From the NCBI GenBank assembly GCA_018673255.1, contig JABHDC010000106.1, forward strand, positions 1-64,000: DNA of 64,000 bases, in the 5' to 3' direction. The stretch is from Gemmatimonadota bacterium (GTDB lineage: Bacteria > Latescibacterota > UBA2968 > UBA8231). The translations under genes were made by a program, and so were the position numbers. The first letter of the stretch is position 1, and each line of letters opens with the position of its first letter. Positions 33,760-43,432 of this stretch are shown here, piece after piece. The notes below the pieces were generated by a model, which was not told where the DNA came from, searched no databases, and saw only the letters and a list, made by a program, of their open reading frames with translations.

Positions 33760-36567
33760 TCAGTGGGCTTCCAACCAGGTGTCAGCAGTGCCCATCTCAA
33801 TGACGATGGGCACCTTCATGGGAATCGCATTCTTCATCGCTTCTTCCACCACGCTGCGAACCTCCTCTTCTTCCTCGCGATACAGGTCGAAGACGAGTTC
33901 ATCATGTACCTGCAACAGCATCTTCGTCTTCCAGCCCCTGGCAATCTGCTGCTGCTGGATGGCGATCATCGCCAGCTTGATCATATCCGCCGCCGTCCCC
34001 TGGATTGGCGAATTGATGGCATTGCGCTCGGCCGCTGAACGGATGTTGCGATTGCGGGAGTTGATATCACGCAGGTAGCGTCGTCGCCCAAGCAGCGTCT
34101 GAACATACCCGTGCTCCTTGGCAAACTCGATGGTCTCATCCATGTATTTCTGGACGCCGGGGTATTCCTCCAGATACTGCTCGATCATCTGCTGCCCGAG
34201 GGCGCGTGGTATGCCAAGCCGTTCGGACAGGCCAAAAGCCGAGATTCCGTAGATGATGCCGAAATTCACGGTCTTCGACTGCCGGCGCATGTCTTCGTCA
34301 ACCATTTCAGGTGGCAGAGAATAGAGTCGACTCGCCGTGACGGTGTGGATGTCTTCCTCGTCCCGGAAGGCCTGATTCATACGCTCGTCACCGCAGATCT
34401 CAGCAATGATGCGCAACTCGATCTGAGAGTAGTCCGCCGCCAGCAGTGTCCATTCCGGTCCCTCGGCGATGAAGGCGCGGCGGATCTCGCGGCCCTGTTC
34501 GGTGCGGATGGGGATGTTCTGCAGATTCGGATTGCTCGACTGCATGCGCCCCGTGGCGGCCACGGCCTGTTCATAGTGAGTGTGCACACGACCGGTCGCA
34601 GGAAGGATCGCCCCGGGAAGCATGTCGAGATAGGTTGATTTCAGCTTCGTGCACAGGCGATAGTGCAGAATCTGCCGCGCGATCTCGTGCTCGTGTGAGA
34701 GGCGCGTGAGCACCATTTCGTCGGTCTTGTATTGTTTCGACTTGGCCGTGCGTCTCGCATTGGGATCCAGCTGCAACTTTTCAAACAGGATCATCCCCAT
34801 CTGCGATGGCGAGTTGAGATTGAAGGGCTCGCCCGCCAGCTCTTCGATCCGACCCGCGGCGACCTCGATCTGTGCGGCCAGGTCATCGGAGATCACTTTC
34901 AGGCACGCCGCGTCAACGCGAATTCCTGCCCGTTCCATTGTCGCCAGAACCGGGATCAGGGGCGCCTCGACCTCGTCGTAGAGCTTGCGCTGATTGCTCT
35001 CATCCAGCATCGAGCGCAGCACCTGCGCCAGTTGCAGGGCGATATCCGCATCTTCGACGGCATATTGCGTCAGTTCGGCCAGATCGATCTCACGCATACT
35101 CTTCTGCCCCTCACCCTTCTCACCGATGAGATCGGTGATCGGGACCGGCCGATATCCGAGCATAGCCTGGGCGAGATAGTCGAGAGAGCGGCGCAGATCT
35201 GGGACAACGAGGAAGGCGGCCACCATCGTATCAAACAGCGGGCCCTGCACCAGGATGCCATGCCACAACAGAACGGTGATATCGTATTTGATATTATGCC
35301 CCACCTTCTCCACGGTCGGATCCTGGAGAAGGGGGCGAAATTCTTCGAGGAGGATGGCGACGTCACCCCGATCTTCCGGGAAGGGCACGAAAACGCCCTG
35401 GTGTGGCTCGATGGCGATGGCGAGTCCCACGATGTCACAGGTCTTGGGATCCAGACTTGTCGTTTCCAGATCAATGGAGAAGGAGCCCTTCTGACGGGCC
35501 GCATCGATCAGCGCCAGACGCTCATCGACGGTCGTGACGGCCGAATACTCGTGTTCTACATCCTCAATGGTCTGGATCTCACCGGCCTGCGCGGCATCGC
35601 CTCCCGCGGCAACGCGTTGCACGACCATCTCGTAGTCTTTGCCGAAGAGTCGTTGCCCGAGCGCATTGAACTCGAGTTCGGCGAATAACCCCTTCAAAGC
35701 GGAAGCATCTGCAGGCTGCCGCCGCAGCTGATTCACATTCGTATCGAGGGGCACACTGCAATCGATCGTGACCAACTGCTTCGACAACAGGGCCTGATCG
35801 TGATTGTCGATCAACGTCTGCTTGCGCTTTCCCTTCAGTTCCTCAACGCGCTCAAGGAGCGACTCAACGGAACCGAATTCGGCGATCAGCTTCTGCGCCG
35901 TCTTCTCACCGATGCCGGGAACGCCTGGAATGTTGTCACTCGTGTCGCCCATGAGACCCATCACATCGACGACCTGGTCGATGCGCTCCACATTCCACTT
36001 CGCCAGCACATCCGGCACACCCAGCAATTGCGGAGGCGTCGCTCCTCGCCCGGGTCGGAACAGGAAGGTGTGCTCGTCGACCAGCTGGGCATAGTCTTTG
36101 TCAGGCGTGATCATGTAGGTCGTCACGCCTGCCGCCTCCGCCTCCCGGGCCAGGGTGCCGATCACGTCATCGGCCTCCCAGCCATCGACACGCAATACGG
36201 GTACGCTGAATCCTTCGCAGACACTGATCACATAGGGGATCGCGGCGCCCAGATCCTCCGGCATCTTGTCTCTCTGCGCCTTGTACTCAGGGAAAGCTTC
36301 ATGGCGGTGGGTCGGCTTCGGGGTATCGAAGACTGCTGCCAGATGCGTCGGCTCAAAGCGATCGATGATCTCCAACAGGGTATTGGTGAACACCAGTGGC
36401 GCCGATGTATTGACGCCCTTCGCATTCATCACCGGATTGTTGATCAGCGCGAAGTGGCCCCGATAGGCCAGGGCCATGCCGTCGAGAAGGCACAGGACGG
36501 ATCTATCCTGCAACTGGAGTTCACCGCTGATGCCCAGCGCCCGGTTGGCGGCATCGGTCGTCGTCAT
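33760..36567 (-). CDS. polA: DNA polymerase I
   Basis: A 935-residue three-domain polymerase for Okazaki-fragment and repair synthesis. The 5'-nuclease domain (1-300) has LLDGMALAYRGHF, DGWEADDVIGTLA and MGDTSDNIPGVPGIGEKTA. The 3'-5' exonuclease is probably active, since SIDLETTSLDP (about 360) keeps the DxE pair. The polymerase has LLAADYSQIELRIIAEI (motif A, about 710), RQSKTVNFGIIYGISAFGLS and VHDELVFDLY (motif C, about 887). The ATG at 36567 starts the conserved region; the open frame upstream to 36816 lies in the divergent intergenic region and is not family-like. Confidence 0.95.
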   Translation of the reverse strand: MTTTDAANRALGISGELQLQDRSVLCLLDGMALAYRGHFALINNPVMNAKGVNTSAPLVFTNTLLEIIDRFEPTHLAAVFDTPKPTHRHEAFPEYKAQRDKMPEDLGAAIPYVISVCEGFSVPVLRVDGWEADDVIGTLAREAEAAGVTTYMITPDKDYAQLVDEHTFLFRPGRGATPPQLLGVPDVLAKWNVERIDQVVDVMGLMGDTSDNIPGVPGIGEKTAQKLIAEFGSVESLLERVEELKGKRKQTLIDNHDQALLSKQLVTIDCSVPLDTNVNQLRRQPADASALKGLFAELEFNALGQRLFGKDYEMVVQRVAAGGDAAQAGEIQTIEDVEHEYSAVTTVDERLALIDAARQKGSFSIDLETTSLDPKTCDIVGLAIAIEPHQGVFVPFPEDRGDVAILLEEFRPLLQDPTVEKVGHNIKYDITVLLWHGILVQGPLFDTMVAAFLVVPDLRRSLDYLAQAMLGYRPVPITDLIGEKGEGQKSMREIDLAELTQYAVEDADIALQLAQVLRSMLDESNQRKLYDEVEAPLIPVLATMERAGIRVDAACLKVISDDLAAQIEVAAGRIEELAGEPFNLNSPSQMGMILFEKLQLDPNARRTAKSKQYKTDEMVLTRLSHEHEIARQILHYRLCTKLKSTYLDMLPGAILPATGRVHTHYEQAVAATGRMQSSNPNLQNIPIRTEQGREIRRAFIAEGPEWTLLAADYSQIELRIIAEICGDERMNQAFRDEEDIHTVTASRLYSLPPEMVDEDMRRQSKTVNFGIIYGISAFGLSERLGIPRALGQQMIEQYLEEYPGVQKYMDETIEFAKEHGYVQTLLGRRRYLRDINSRNRNIRSAAERNAINSPIQGTAADMIKLAMIAIQQQQIARGWKTKMLLQVHDELVFDLYREEEEEVRSVVEEAMKNAIPMKVPIVIEMGTADTWLEAH

Positions 36568-36717
36568 AGAGTGAACCGGATCATTCGTGTGGAGTGGATG
36601 ATTGAGAGGGCGAAGGTTGTCCGGCTCGACCAGGAGCCGATGACTCAGGTAAAGAACGCCGGGGGGGCGAGCCGGATCAAGCAGGCCCGCAGGCTTGCCG
36701 TCAGGTCCCAACCCGGT

Positions 36718-36735
36718 TTGGTTACTATAGACCAA
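36718..36735. promoter_or_regulatory. Inverted repeat in the polA/ppk2 divergent gap
   Basis: TTGGT and ACCAA flank an 8-base A/T-rich centre, TACTATAG, that offers -10-like hexamers on both strands. It lies between divergent polA (36567) and ppk2 (36782) and could be a shared promoter or operator. No good -35 was found at standard spacing. Confidence 0.3.
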
Positions 36736-36781
36736 TGCTTTGAGTGTGGCAGAGGGACCCGTCAGCCGAGGATCGATCTCC

Positions 36782-37648
36782 ATGGGCAAGAGCGAGAAGA
36801 ACGACAAGAAGGGCAAGAATGCGCCGGCCGAAGAACCCGTCGCAGAGGGGAAACTACCCGTCGGCCGTAGCGGCCGCCTCGAGAAGGGCGCCTATGAGAA
36901 GGAATTGCGCCGCCTGCAGACCGAGTTGGTACGCCTGCAGGAGTGGGTTCGCCACGAGGGTCTGAAAGTGGTCATCCTCTTTGAGGGTCGCGACGCAGCA
37001 GGCAAGGGGGGCGTCATCAAGCGGATCACCGAACGACTGAGCCCCCGCGTTGCCCGTATCGTGGCCCTGGGCACGCCGACCGAACGCGAAAAGTCGCAGT
37101 GGTATTTCCAGCGATATGTCCCCCATCTGCCGGCAGCCGGTGAAATGGTCCTGTTCGATCGTAGCTGGTACAATCGCGCTGGCGTCGAGCGGGTCATGGG
37201 ATTCTGCTCACCGGATGAGGTCCAGGAATTCTACCGCTCCTGTCCAGAATTCGAGCGGATGCTGGTGCGCTCCGGCATCATTCTGATCAAGTATTGGTTC
37301 TCCGTCTCTGACGAAGTTCAGGAGGAACGCTTCCAGGAGCGCATGGATGATCCGCGCAAACGGTGGAAGCTGAGCCCCATGGATCTGGAGGCACGCGTGC
37401 GCTGGGTGGAGTATTCGCATGCGAAGGACGACATGTTCCGCCACACCGACATCAAACAGGCGCCGTGGTTTGTGGTGGATGCAGATGACAAGCGTCGAGC
37501 CCGCCTCAACTGTATTCATCATATCCTGAGTCTGTTGTCTTACGAGGATCTCCAACCTCCGAAACTCAAGCTTCCCCCACGGCAGAAAGACACCGGATAC
37601 GTTAGGCCGCCGCAGGACGAGCAGACCTTCGTGCCCAAGACGTACTAG
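36782..37648 (+). CDS. ppk2: Polyphosphate kinase 2
   Basis: A 288-residue PPK2 that transfers phosphate between polyphosphate and nucleoside diphosphates. Walker A is LFEGRDAAGKGGVIKRITER (lid Arg/Lys included), the Walker B-like motif is VLFDRSWYNRAGVERVMGFC, and the lid module has RWKLSPMDLEARVRW. The lysine-rich N-terminus (MGKSEKNDKKGKNA) is unstructured. ELRRLQTELVRLQEWV matches the class I PPK2 lead helix. It is divergent from polA, and six bases separate it from the FAD oxidoreductase gene. Confidence 0.92.
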   Translation: MGKSEKNDKKGKNAPAEEPVAEGKLPVGRSGRLEKGAYEKELRRLQTELVRLQEWVRHEGLKVVILFEGRDAAGKGGVIKRITERLSPRVARIVALGTPTEREKSQWYFQRYVPHLPAAGEMVLFDRSWYNRAGVERVMGFCSPDEVQEFYRSCPEFERMLVRSGIILIKYWFSVSDEVQEERFQERMDDPRKRWKLSPMDLEARVRWVEYSHAKDDMFRHTDIKQAPWFVVDADDKRRARLNCIHHILSLLSYEDLQPPKLKLPPRQKDTGYVRPPQDEQTFVPKTY

Positions 37649-37654
37649 CTCCCG

Positions 37655-39079
37655 GTGGCGGATCGCTTCGATGTCATCGTCGTGGGTGCCGGCAGCGGCG
37701 GTTTTGGTGCGGCCTGTGCCGCCGCCCGGCTCGGCTCACGAACGCTGCTCATCGAAGCAACCGCGGGGGTTGGTGGTACAAGCACCTGGGCAGGCGTCAA
37801 CAACTGGGAGCCCGTGGCCGGTGCCACGAGTCTGCCGGCCGAACTCTGGGACCGCTTGCGGCTCACGGGTGACATCTGCCTGCAGCGTCGGCGATGCAGC
37901 TATCACCCGGATCGGCCCTGGGGCTGGTTCGACCGCGATCTCGCCTCTTCCGACTATCGCCACAGTCTGAGTCGTGCTACAGGCATGCCGGTGACCTTCG
38001 AACCGGCGGCCCTGGATGCGGCGATGCGTCAGATGCTCACCGAGTCCAACTGCCAGCTGCGATTGAGCACCCGATTCACCGATGTCGAGGTGGACCGGAC
38101 CGATCAGCGGTTGAAGGCAATCTTCGTCGAGGATGACCAGGGGCAACGCGAGCGCCTCGAGGCCGACCAGTTCATCGATGCCACGGCGGATATTCATCTG
38201 GCCCGGGCCGTCGGTTGCCAGACCCGGTTGGGACCAGAGTCGGCGGCGATCTACAATGAACCCTCGGCGACGGACGTGGATGGACTGGTCCTCAACAATG
38301 CCACCCCTTGTTACCGCATTCACCGGATCGCCGATGGCGAGTCACCCGAATACGAGCCCTGGCCCGAGGACTCGGATGTCGCCATCCACGACCTGCGCCC
38401 CGTGACCAGTATCCGCACCTACCCCAATGGCGATCTCAACATGAATCCCCTGTACCTCATGACGGGGGTCGAGGCGCTGGAATTGGGCGAGACAGCCCGG
38501 GAGATCGCCTTCCGTCGGGCGCGCGCCCACTGGCATTTGCTGCAGACACAACACGGCTTCGATCGTTGGCGCCTCACGTGGATGAGCCCGGCCCTGGGCA
38601 TTCGTGAAACACATCGACTCGTGGGACGTTATGTCTTGCGGGAACAGGATCTGGAGGCGGGTCTGGATCGACAGGAGCACGAAGACGTGATCACCTTCGC
38701 CGACCATGCCATCGACTTCCATGGTTCGCGGCCATCACGTGAAGTTCCAAATGGTCCCTATGGCGTGCCCCTGCGTTGCCTGTTGCCCAGCGAAGTCGAC
38801 AATCTGCTGGTCGCCTGCCGGGGCGCCAGCTTCAGCTCCATCGGCGCGTCGAGTTGTCGATTGAGTCGCACCATGATGATGCTTGGCCAGGCGGCTGGAA
38901 CAGCCGCAGCCGTCTACGGTCGCGAGGCAGTTGCCGCTGCCACCGACACTCGCATCAGCAAGATCCGCGATCAACTTTCCACTGATGGTGTCGCCCTCGA
39001 TCTGGCCGAGGGGTGGCTCGATGCCATGCCCGGAATCGAGCCCCTGCCCCAGACAGAGTCCGGCAAAAGCCAGCCATAA
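37655..39079 (+). CDS. FAD-dependent oxidoreductase
   Basis: A 474-residue flavoprotein from a GTG at 37655. The dinucleotide-binding loop is DVIVVGAGSGGFGAACAAAR, followed by LLIEATAGVGGTSTWAGVN and the second FAD contact QFIDATADIHLARAVGC. LLVACRGASFSSIGASSCRL and MLGQAAGTAAAVY near the end are typical of the FAD-dependent group that includes PF12831-type proteins often placed in polysaccharide or xenobiotic loci. The substrate is unknown. It is convergent with the dehydrogenase cluster that follows. Confidence 0.82.
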   Translation: MADRFDVIVVGAGSGGFGAACAAARLGSRTLLIEATAGVGGTSTWAGVNNWEPVAGATSLPAELWDRLRLTGDICLQRRRCSYHPDRPWGWFDRDLASSDYRHSLSRATGMPVTFEPAALDAAMRQMLTESNCQLRLSTRFTDVEVDRTDQRLKAIFVEDDQGQRERLEADQFIDATADIHLARAVGCQTRLGPESAAIYNEPSATDVDGLVLNNATPCYRIHRIADGESPEYEPWPEDSDVAIHDLRPVTSIRTYPNGDLNMNPLYLMTGVEALELGETAREIAFRRARAHWHLLQTQHGFDRWRLTWMSPALGIRETHRLVGRYVLREQDLEAGLDRQEHEDVITFADHAIDFHGSRPSREVPNGPYGVPLRCLLPSEVDNLLVACRGASFSSIGASSCRLSRTMMMLGQAAGTAAAVYGREAVAAATDTRISKIRDQLSTDGVALDLAEGWLDAMPGIEPLPQTESGKSQP

Positions 39080-39176
39080 CCAGCCGAACCGGCCCCGCGA
39101 CACAGGGCGTCGGGCGATCTTCTACCCGGACCTCATCGATCAGGTAGGAGTCGAGTCGGCATCGACGGGCAGCACC

Positions 39177-40184
39177 CTACTCCCACTCAAAGATCACGCC
39201 GAGCATATCCTTCTCCCGGTGGAAGGCCATCTCATACGCCTCGGCCATGCGTGTATACGGCAACCGATGGGTAATGAGTTGGCTGGGCGACAGTCCCTTA
39301 CGCATCCAGTGTAGCGTGTGCTCGCATGAACGGGATCCATCGAATCGATCCTCATTCGAACGCAATGGATACATATCACTCCCCCGACCCGCCACGGCGA
39401 TCAGGGAGATTCCTTTGCCGTAGAACCAGTCCATGGAGACGGGATTGAAGTCCAGCGGGGCTTCGCCGCGGCCAGGCAGGGCAACGACGGCGACACGTCC
39501 CTCAGGTCGCACGATTTCGCAGGCCGTGCGCCAGGCTGGCCATGGATTGGCCGTCAGAATCACGAGATCGATCCCTGTGCCACCGGAGAATTCTTCGAGC
39601 TTGCTCTGCAGTGCGGGATCGTCATACATGAGCGCCTCGTCGGCCCCCATCTCTTTGGCCATCTGAAGTCGTCGTGGATGATTCCCGACACCCACGACTC
39701 GTGCGCCCAGATAGGGCGCCAGTGCGACCGCACCCAGCCCCAGGACGCCCAGTCCCACGACAGCAACAGCCTCTCCCGGCGTGAAGTGCGCCTTCCGATA
39801 GCAGAACGAACTCAGCGTATACAGGTGAGCCCAGACCGCATCCTCAGAGGAGACATCTTCAGGCACCCGCACGAGTACCTCGGATGTGTCGGCGACGAAT
39901 TCGGATTGGTGCGGATAACGGGAAACGACACGGTCACCAATGTTGAGCCGGTGTACCTGATCTCCCTTGGCCACGACCACACCTAGATTGCTGTCGCCGA
40001 CCCAGCGTGGATAGTCCGGTGCCCCGGCGACCGCTTCGGCACCTTCGTAGTTGCCGCGATCGGTACCGATCTTCAGCGCCGAGATCTCCGTCTTCACGTG
40101 TACCTGCGTGGGGCCAAGATCCGTATCGAGAGGTTGTTCGTCGATCCGCAGATCTCTGGGGCCGTGCAGCATGGCAATCTTCAT
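39177..40184 (-). CDS. MDR-family dehydrogenase without zinc ligands
   Basis: A 335-residue medium-chain dehydrogenase. The nucleotide fold is clear (VAVVGLGVLGLGAVALAPYL, ARVVGVGNHPRRLQ). The usual catalytic-zinc cysteine in C-G-T-D is replaced (SALKIGTDRGNY), the GHE motif is missing, and there is no four-cysteine structural lobe, so this is a zinc-independent oxidoreductase. The ATG overlaps the stop of the mandelate-racemase-like gene by one base (TGATG), so the two enzymes probably act in sequence on one substrate. Confidence 0.82.
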   Translation of the reverse strand: MKIAMLHGPRDLRIDEQPLDTDLGPTQVHVKTEISALKIGTDRGNYEGAEAVAGAPDYPRWVGDSNLGVVVAKGDQVHRLNIGDRVVSRYPHQSEFVADTSEVLVRVPEDVSSEDAVWAHLYTLSSFCYRKAHFTPGEAVAVVGLGVLGLGAVALAPYLGARVVGVGNHPRRLQMAKEMGADEALMYDDPALQSKLEEFSGGTGIDLVILTANPWPAWRTACEIVRPEGRVAVVALPGRGEAPLDFNPVSMDWFYGKGISLIAVAGRGSDMYPLRSNEDRFDGSRSCEHTLHWMRKGLSPSQLITHRLPYTRMAEAYEMAFHREKDMLGVIFEWE

Positions 40185-41311
40185 CAGCGGGGATCTCCCT
40201 CGCGCCAGCGGTGAGCTTCAACGGCGTCCATATTCAGCTCGACACCAAGTCCCGGACGGGATGGCAGGACCATGCGCCCCCCCTCGATTTTGAGGGGCTC
40301 GTCGATGATCTCGTCGCGCCAGTCGATGCCGGTCACAAACTCCATGGGTGCCGAATTCGGGATCGACGCCTCCACGTGAGCCGCAGCCAGGATGCCGATG
40401 GGGCCTTTCGTATTGTGGAAGGAGATCGGCACGTGGAAGGTGTCGGCAATGGCGGCGATTTTCTTCGCTTCGGTGATGCCACCCGAATACATCATGTCCG
40501 GCTGGGCGATATCGATCCCCTCCAACTCGAGCAGGCGTCGGAACTGGGTCTTCGTGTTGAGGCGCTCGGATCCCATGACAGGAATAGAGATCTCGCGACG
40601 GATCTTGGCATAGGCGGTCAGATCATCGGGTGCCACGGGGTCTTCGTAGGCGAACAGATCAAGGTGCTCCAGCCGCTTGGCCAGTCGAATCGAGTTGGCC
40701 ACGGTGAAACGCCCGTGACAATCGATGAAGAGTTTCACGTCCGGCCCGACCGCGTCACGCACGGCCTCGAAATTGGCCTGCGTTCGCGGCGGATCGCCAT
40801 CGTCCAGATACGTATCCCAATCCAGCATGGCCCGATCACGCCAGGCGGCACCCCCCTTCATGGCGAAGTAGCCTTCCTCCTTCTTGCGCAGCGCCATTTC
40901 GGCCTGCGCTTCAGGTGTGGCACCGCCAAAGTGGGTGTACACGTCGACCCGATCACGGAAGGCGCCTCCGAGCAACTCGTAGATCGGCAGACCGGCTGCC
41001 TTTCCTTTCAGATCCCACAACGCGATGTCGATGCCAGCCATGGCACTCTGCCACACGGGGCCAGCCATGCGCCAGATGCCACTGATGGTGGAGCGACGAT
41101 AGATGTGGTGCCAGATCCATTCGATCCGCGACGCCTCCTGGCCAATCAATTCCTGCTTCATGTTCTCTACGGCGGCGCACACGACCGGTTCCTTATTCGA
41201 ATACGTCGCCTCGCCGAGGCCGGTCAATCCCGCATCGGTGTGGACGCGGACGATCGTCCACTTCCGCCCCGGGGAGTTGATCATCAGTGTGTCGATATCA
41301 GTGATCTTCAT
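40184..41311 (-). CDS. Mandelate racemase/muconate lactonizing enzyme family protein
   Basis: A 375-residue enolase-superfamily member, most likely a sugar-acid dehydratase. The capping domain starts MKITDIDTLMINSPGRKW. Metal ligands sit at the ends of barrel strands: KLFIDCHGRFT (Asp), FAYEDPVAPDD (Glu) and a third acid near ISIPVMGSERLNTKTQF. ISFHNTKGPIGILAAAHVEA gives the His region seen in galactonate-dehydratase-like members. The substrate is unresolved. It is directly coupled to the MDR dehydrogenase downstream; an isochorismatase-like gene lies 97 bases upstream. Confidence 0.87.
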   Translation of the reverse strand: MKITDIDTLMINSPGRKWTIVRVHTDAGLTGLGEATYSNKEPVVCAAVENMKQELIGQEASRIEWIWHHIYRRSTISGIWRMAGPVWQSAMAGIDIALWDLKGKAAGLPIYELLGGAFRDRVDVYTHFGGATPEAQAEMALRKKEEGYFAMKGGAAWRDRAMLDWDTYLDDGDPPRTQANFEAVRDAVGPDVKLFIDCHGRFTVANSIRLAKRLEHLDLFAYEDPVAPDDLTAYAKIRREISIPVMGSERLNTKTQFRRLLELEGIDIAQPDMMYSGGITEAKKIAAIADTFHVPISFHNTKGPIGILAAAHVEASIPNSAPMEFVTGIDWRDEIIDEPLKIEGGRMVLPSRPGLGVELNMDAVEAHRWREGDPR

Positions 41312-41408
41312 GTGACGGTCTCACGGAAGTGATGGATGGGGCTGTGGTCATGGAATGGCGATCGGCCCAAACTCGAGACCAAACTCGAATCCAGACTCGA
41401 TTCGGCAA

Positions 41409-42122
41409 TTATTCTGCCTTGAGATCAGCGCAGGCCTGGACAAATTGTGCCGATGTCGAGGTGTAGCCGATGAGGTGTTCGAAATTCCGCAGGGTGATTC
41501 GATTGATCCATCCGCCCTCCGGCAGCGAGGCATCGAGGGTATCCGGGAATTCGATCGTTCCAGGAGGATTGGAGCAGTCCCGCAACAGGATCACCCGATA
41601 GTTTCGGCCTACCGCTTCGGCGCAGGTGTAGTGCAGACAGGCGCGCCTCGAATAACCCACAACAAAGAGCGTACGGACACCCCAACTGCGCAGGTGCTGA
41701 TCGAGGAAGGTGTCGTGGAAGCCACTCCAGATCCACTTGGGAAAATTCGGCTCCCCTGCGGCCGGTTTCACGCAATCGAGATAATCGGGTTTGTAATCGG
41801 GTCCGAGTTCGCGCCAGTAGTCGAGGAGGCCATTCTGACCATCGGGGTATTTGGTCTTTCCCCAGAATTCACCCACGATGTTACCGGGATCGGCGACCAG
41901 ACGCAGATCATTGTGGACATAGGCGACGCGAAGGTTGCTGGCACGCGCCGCAGCCAGGGCTGGTGCGATCTGATCCTGCGTTGTCGGATTCGGGGCGGTA
42001 CCATCCACATCCACGAGGAGGAAGGCACACTCTTCGGTGGGAAGATGCAGATCTTCGTAGCCGTAGTCGTAGCCCCCCGGGAAGTCTTTGTAGTAACGAA
42101 CAGGCATGCTGATATCTGACAT
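41409..42122 (-). CDS. Isochorismatase-like cysteine hydrolase
   Basis: A 237-residue cysteine hydrolase. The probable triad is intact: Asp in CAFLLVDVDGTAPN, Lys in NFPKWIWSGFHDTFLD and Cys in VGYSRRACLHYTCAEAVG. The family includes nicotinamidases and N-carbamoyl hydrolases; the substrate is unknown. The ATG at 42122 has AGGAG seven bases upstream. The 40-residue N-terminal extension (YYKDFPGGYDYGYEDLHLP) is longer than in small nicotinamidases. Confidence 0.8.
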   Translation of the reverse strand: MSDISMPVRYYKDFPGGYDYGYEDLHLPTEECAFLLVDVDGTAPNPTTQDQIAPALAAARASNLRVAYVHNDLRLVADPGNIVGEFWGKTKYPDGQNGLLDYWRELGPDYKPDYLDCVKPAAGEPNFPKWIWSGFHDTFLDQHLRSWGVRTLFVVGYSRRACLHYTCAEAVGRNYRVILLRDCSNPPGTIEFPDTLDASLPEGGWINRITLRNFEHLIGYTSTSAQFVQACADLKAE

Positions 42123-42221
42123 GGTTGCGCTCCTGAGGCTCTGGCGATGAATGCGCGCCAAGGGTAAGTCCGGTGGCGCTCCGGCGGCAATGTCAGATCA
42201 GCGGATTCGGACCGATCGCTT

Positions 42222-42698
42222 TCACTGCACTGTCACGAGCCAGACGTCAAAGGTCAGTGTGGCATCCGGCGGGATGAAGCCGTTGCCTGCACCAGCCGAG
42301 CCGTAGGCCAGTTCGGGGGGAATGATCAGGCGCGCCCTGCCACCGGGCTGCATCAGAGCGATCCCTTCCTCCCACCCTGCGATGACACTGCCTCGCCCCA
42401 GCACGAATTGCAGGGGACCACCACGCGGGTAGGAACTGTCGAAGACCGTACCATCTTCGAACATGCCCGTGTAGTGGACGGCCACTGTATTGCCATCTTT
42501 GGGTTCGTCGCCCTTCCCCTCAGCCACATGGAAGATGACGAGTCCGGATGGTGTCGTGGCCGGCTCCGCGCCCGGCTCGATCTCCCAGATGCCATCTTCA
42601 GCCCTGGCTCGCGTGACATCCTCACCGTCGCCGCAGCCAATGGCGGCGAACATCAGCAGGGCCACAAGGGGAACCAGTCGACGCAGATCATCCATCAT
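42222..42698 (-). CDS. FKBP-type peptidyl-prolyl isomerase, lipoprotein
   Basis: A 158-residue protein: MMDDLRRLVPLVALLMFAAI with lipobox AIGC, a 40-residue linker, then a full FKBP domain (VAVHYTGMFEDGTVFDSSYP, FVLGRGSVIAGWEEGIALM, RARLIIPPELAYG, IPPDATLTFDVWLV). It is a periplasmic, membrane-tethered foldase by family knowledge. The ATG at 42698 overlaps the stop of the SMP-30-like gene (ATGA), an odd partner that may simply reflect operon packing. Confidence 0.92.
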   Translation of the reverse strand: MMDDLRRLVPLVALLMFAAIGCGDGEDVTRARAEDGIWEIEPGAEPATTPSGLVIFHVAEGKGDEPKDGNTVAVHYTGMFEDGTVFDSSYPRGGPLQFVLGRGSVIAGWEEGIALMQPGGRARLIIPPELAYGSAGAGNGFIPPDATLTFDVWLVTVQ

Positions 42699-43429
42699 CG
42701 TCGCTCCTGGATCGATTGCCCGGACTCGGACGCGATCGCCACCACCCAGCCCGAGGTGGCATCGCAGTAAGCCAGGCGCCCATCGTCCCAGGCACACAAT
42801 CCGTGAGGCTCAGGCTCTTCAGTCGGCACCTCGATCCGATCCAGCTCGCCACTACCGTCGGTGGCCAGCAGCACGATGACACGATCTGCCGTATGCACGA
42901 CCCAGATCCCTGCCTCGCATCGCACGGCGCCATGCGCCCGACCGTAGGGCAGATCAATCGCCTTCTGCGTCGACCAGTCGTCGGTCCGCACCTGCGTCAG
43001 CGTCTGCTGATTCAGCGTCGTGATCCACAAGTGACCTGGATCGACGTGATCGTATTCAATGCCGTGCACACCGCCACCGGTCGGGACTGGCCGCCTGGCC
43101 AGGGTCTGACCCGTCACCGGATCGATCTTGAGGATCGCCCCCGTTCCAGGCTGGGCATCCACTTCACGGGCCCCACGCCACAAGGTGGCAGCACAATTTG
43201 CGGCCAGCCACAGTGCATCTTCCCCACTGGCCAGGCCACTGGTATTGGACGAATCACTGGGAATCTCACGCTGCCGGAAGGTGACGCCGTAGTCTCCTGC
43301 AGGGCCGACATCCACCAGGGCAACACGATCCGAAATCTGGTCAGCAATCCAAACGCCCTCATCGACCCGTTCCAGGGCGTTGGGCACACTGTAGGGTGCG
43401 CGGAACAACCGCTCGAAACCAACCTTCAT
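42695..43429 (-). CDS. SMP-30/NHL-like beta-propeller protein
   Basis: A 244-residue protein with propeller-type blades: VDEGVWIADQISDRVALVDV, EDALWLAANCAATLWR, GAILKIDPVTGQTLARRPVP and GGVHGIEYDHVDPGHLWITT. Blades of this type occur in gluconolactonase/SMP-30 enzymes and Vgb-like proteins; metal ligands are not certain, so a binding role is as likely as lactonase activity. It is four bases downstream of a phytanoyl-CoA dioxygenase gene and coupled to the FKBP gene. Confidence 0.65.
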   Translation of the reverse strand: MKVGFERLFRAPYSVPNALERVDEGVWIADQISDRVALVDVGPAGDYGVTFRQREIPSDSSNTSGLASGEDALWLAANCAATLWRGAREVDAQPGTGAILKIDPVTGQTLARRPVPTGGGVHGIEYDHVDPGHLWITTLNQQTLTQVRTDDWSTQKAIDLPYGRAHGAVRCEAGIWVVHTADRVIVLLATDGSGELDRIEVPTEEPEPHGLCAWDDGRLAYCDATSGWVVAIASESGQSIQERR

Positions 43430-43432
43430 CCC

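Noticed and set aside
40007..41332. Plus-strand frame of 441 codons
   Set aside because: Antisense to the mandelate-racemase-like gene; no recognisable domain and no ribosome binding site.
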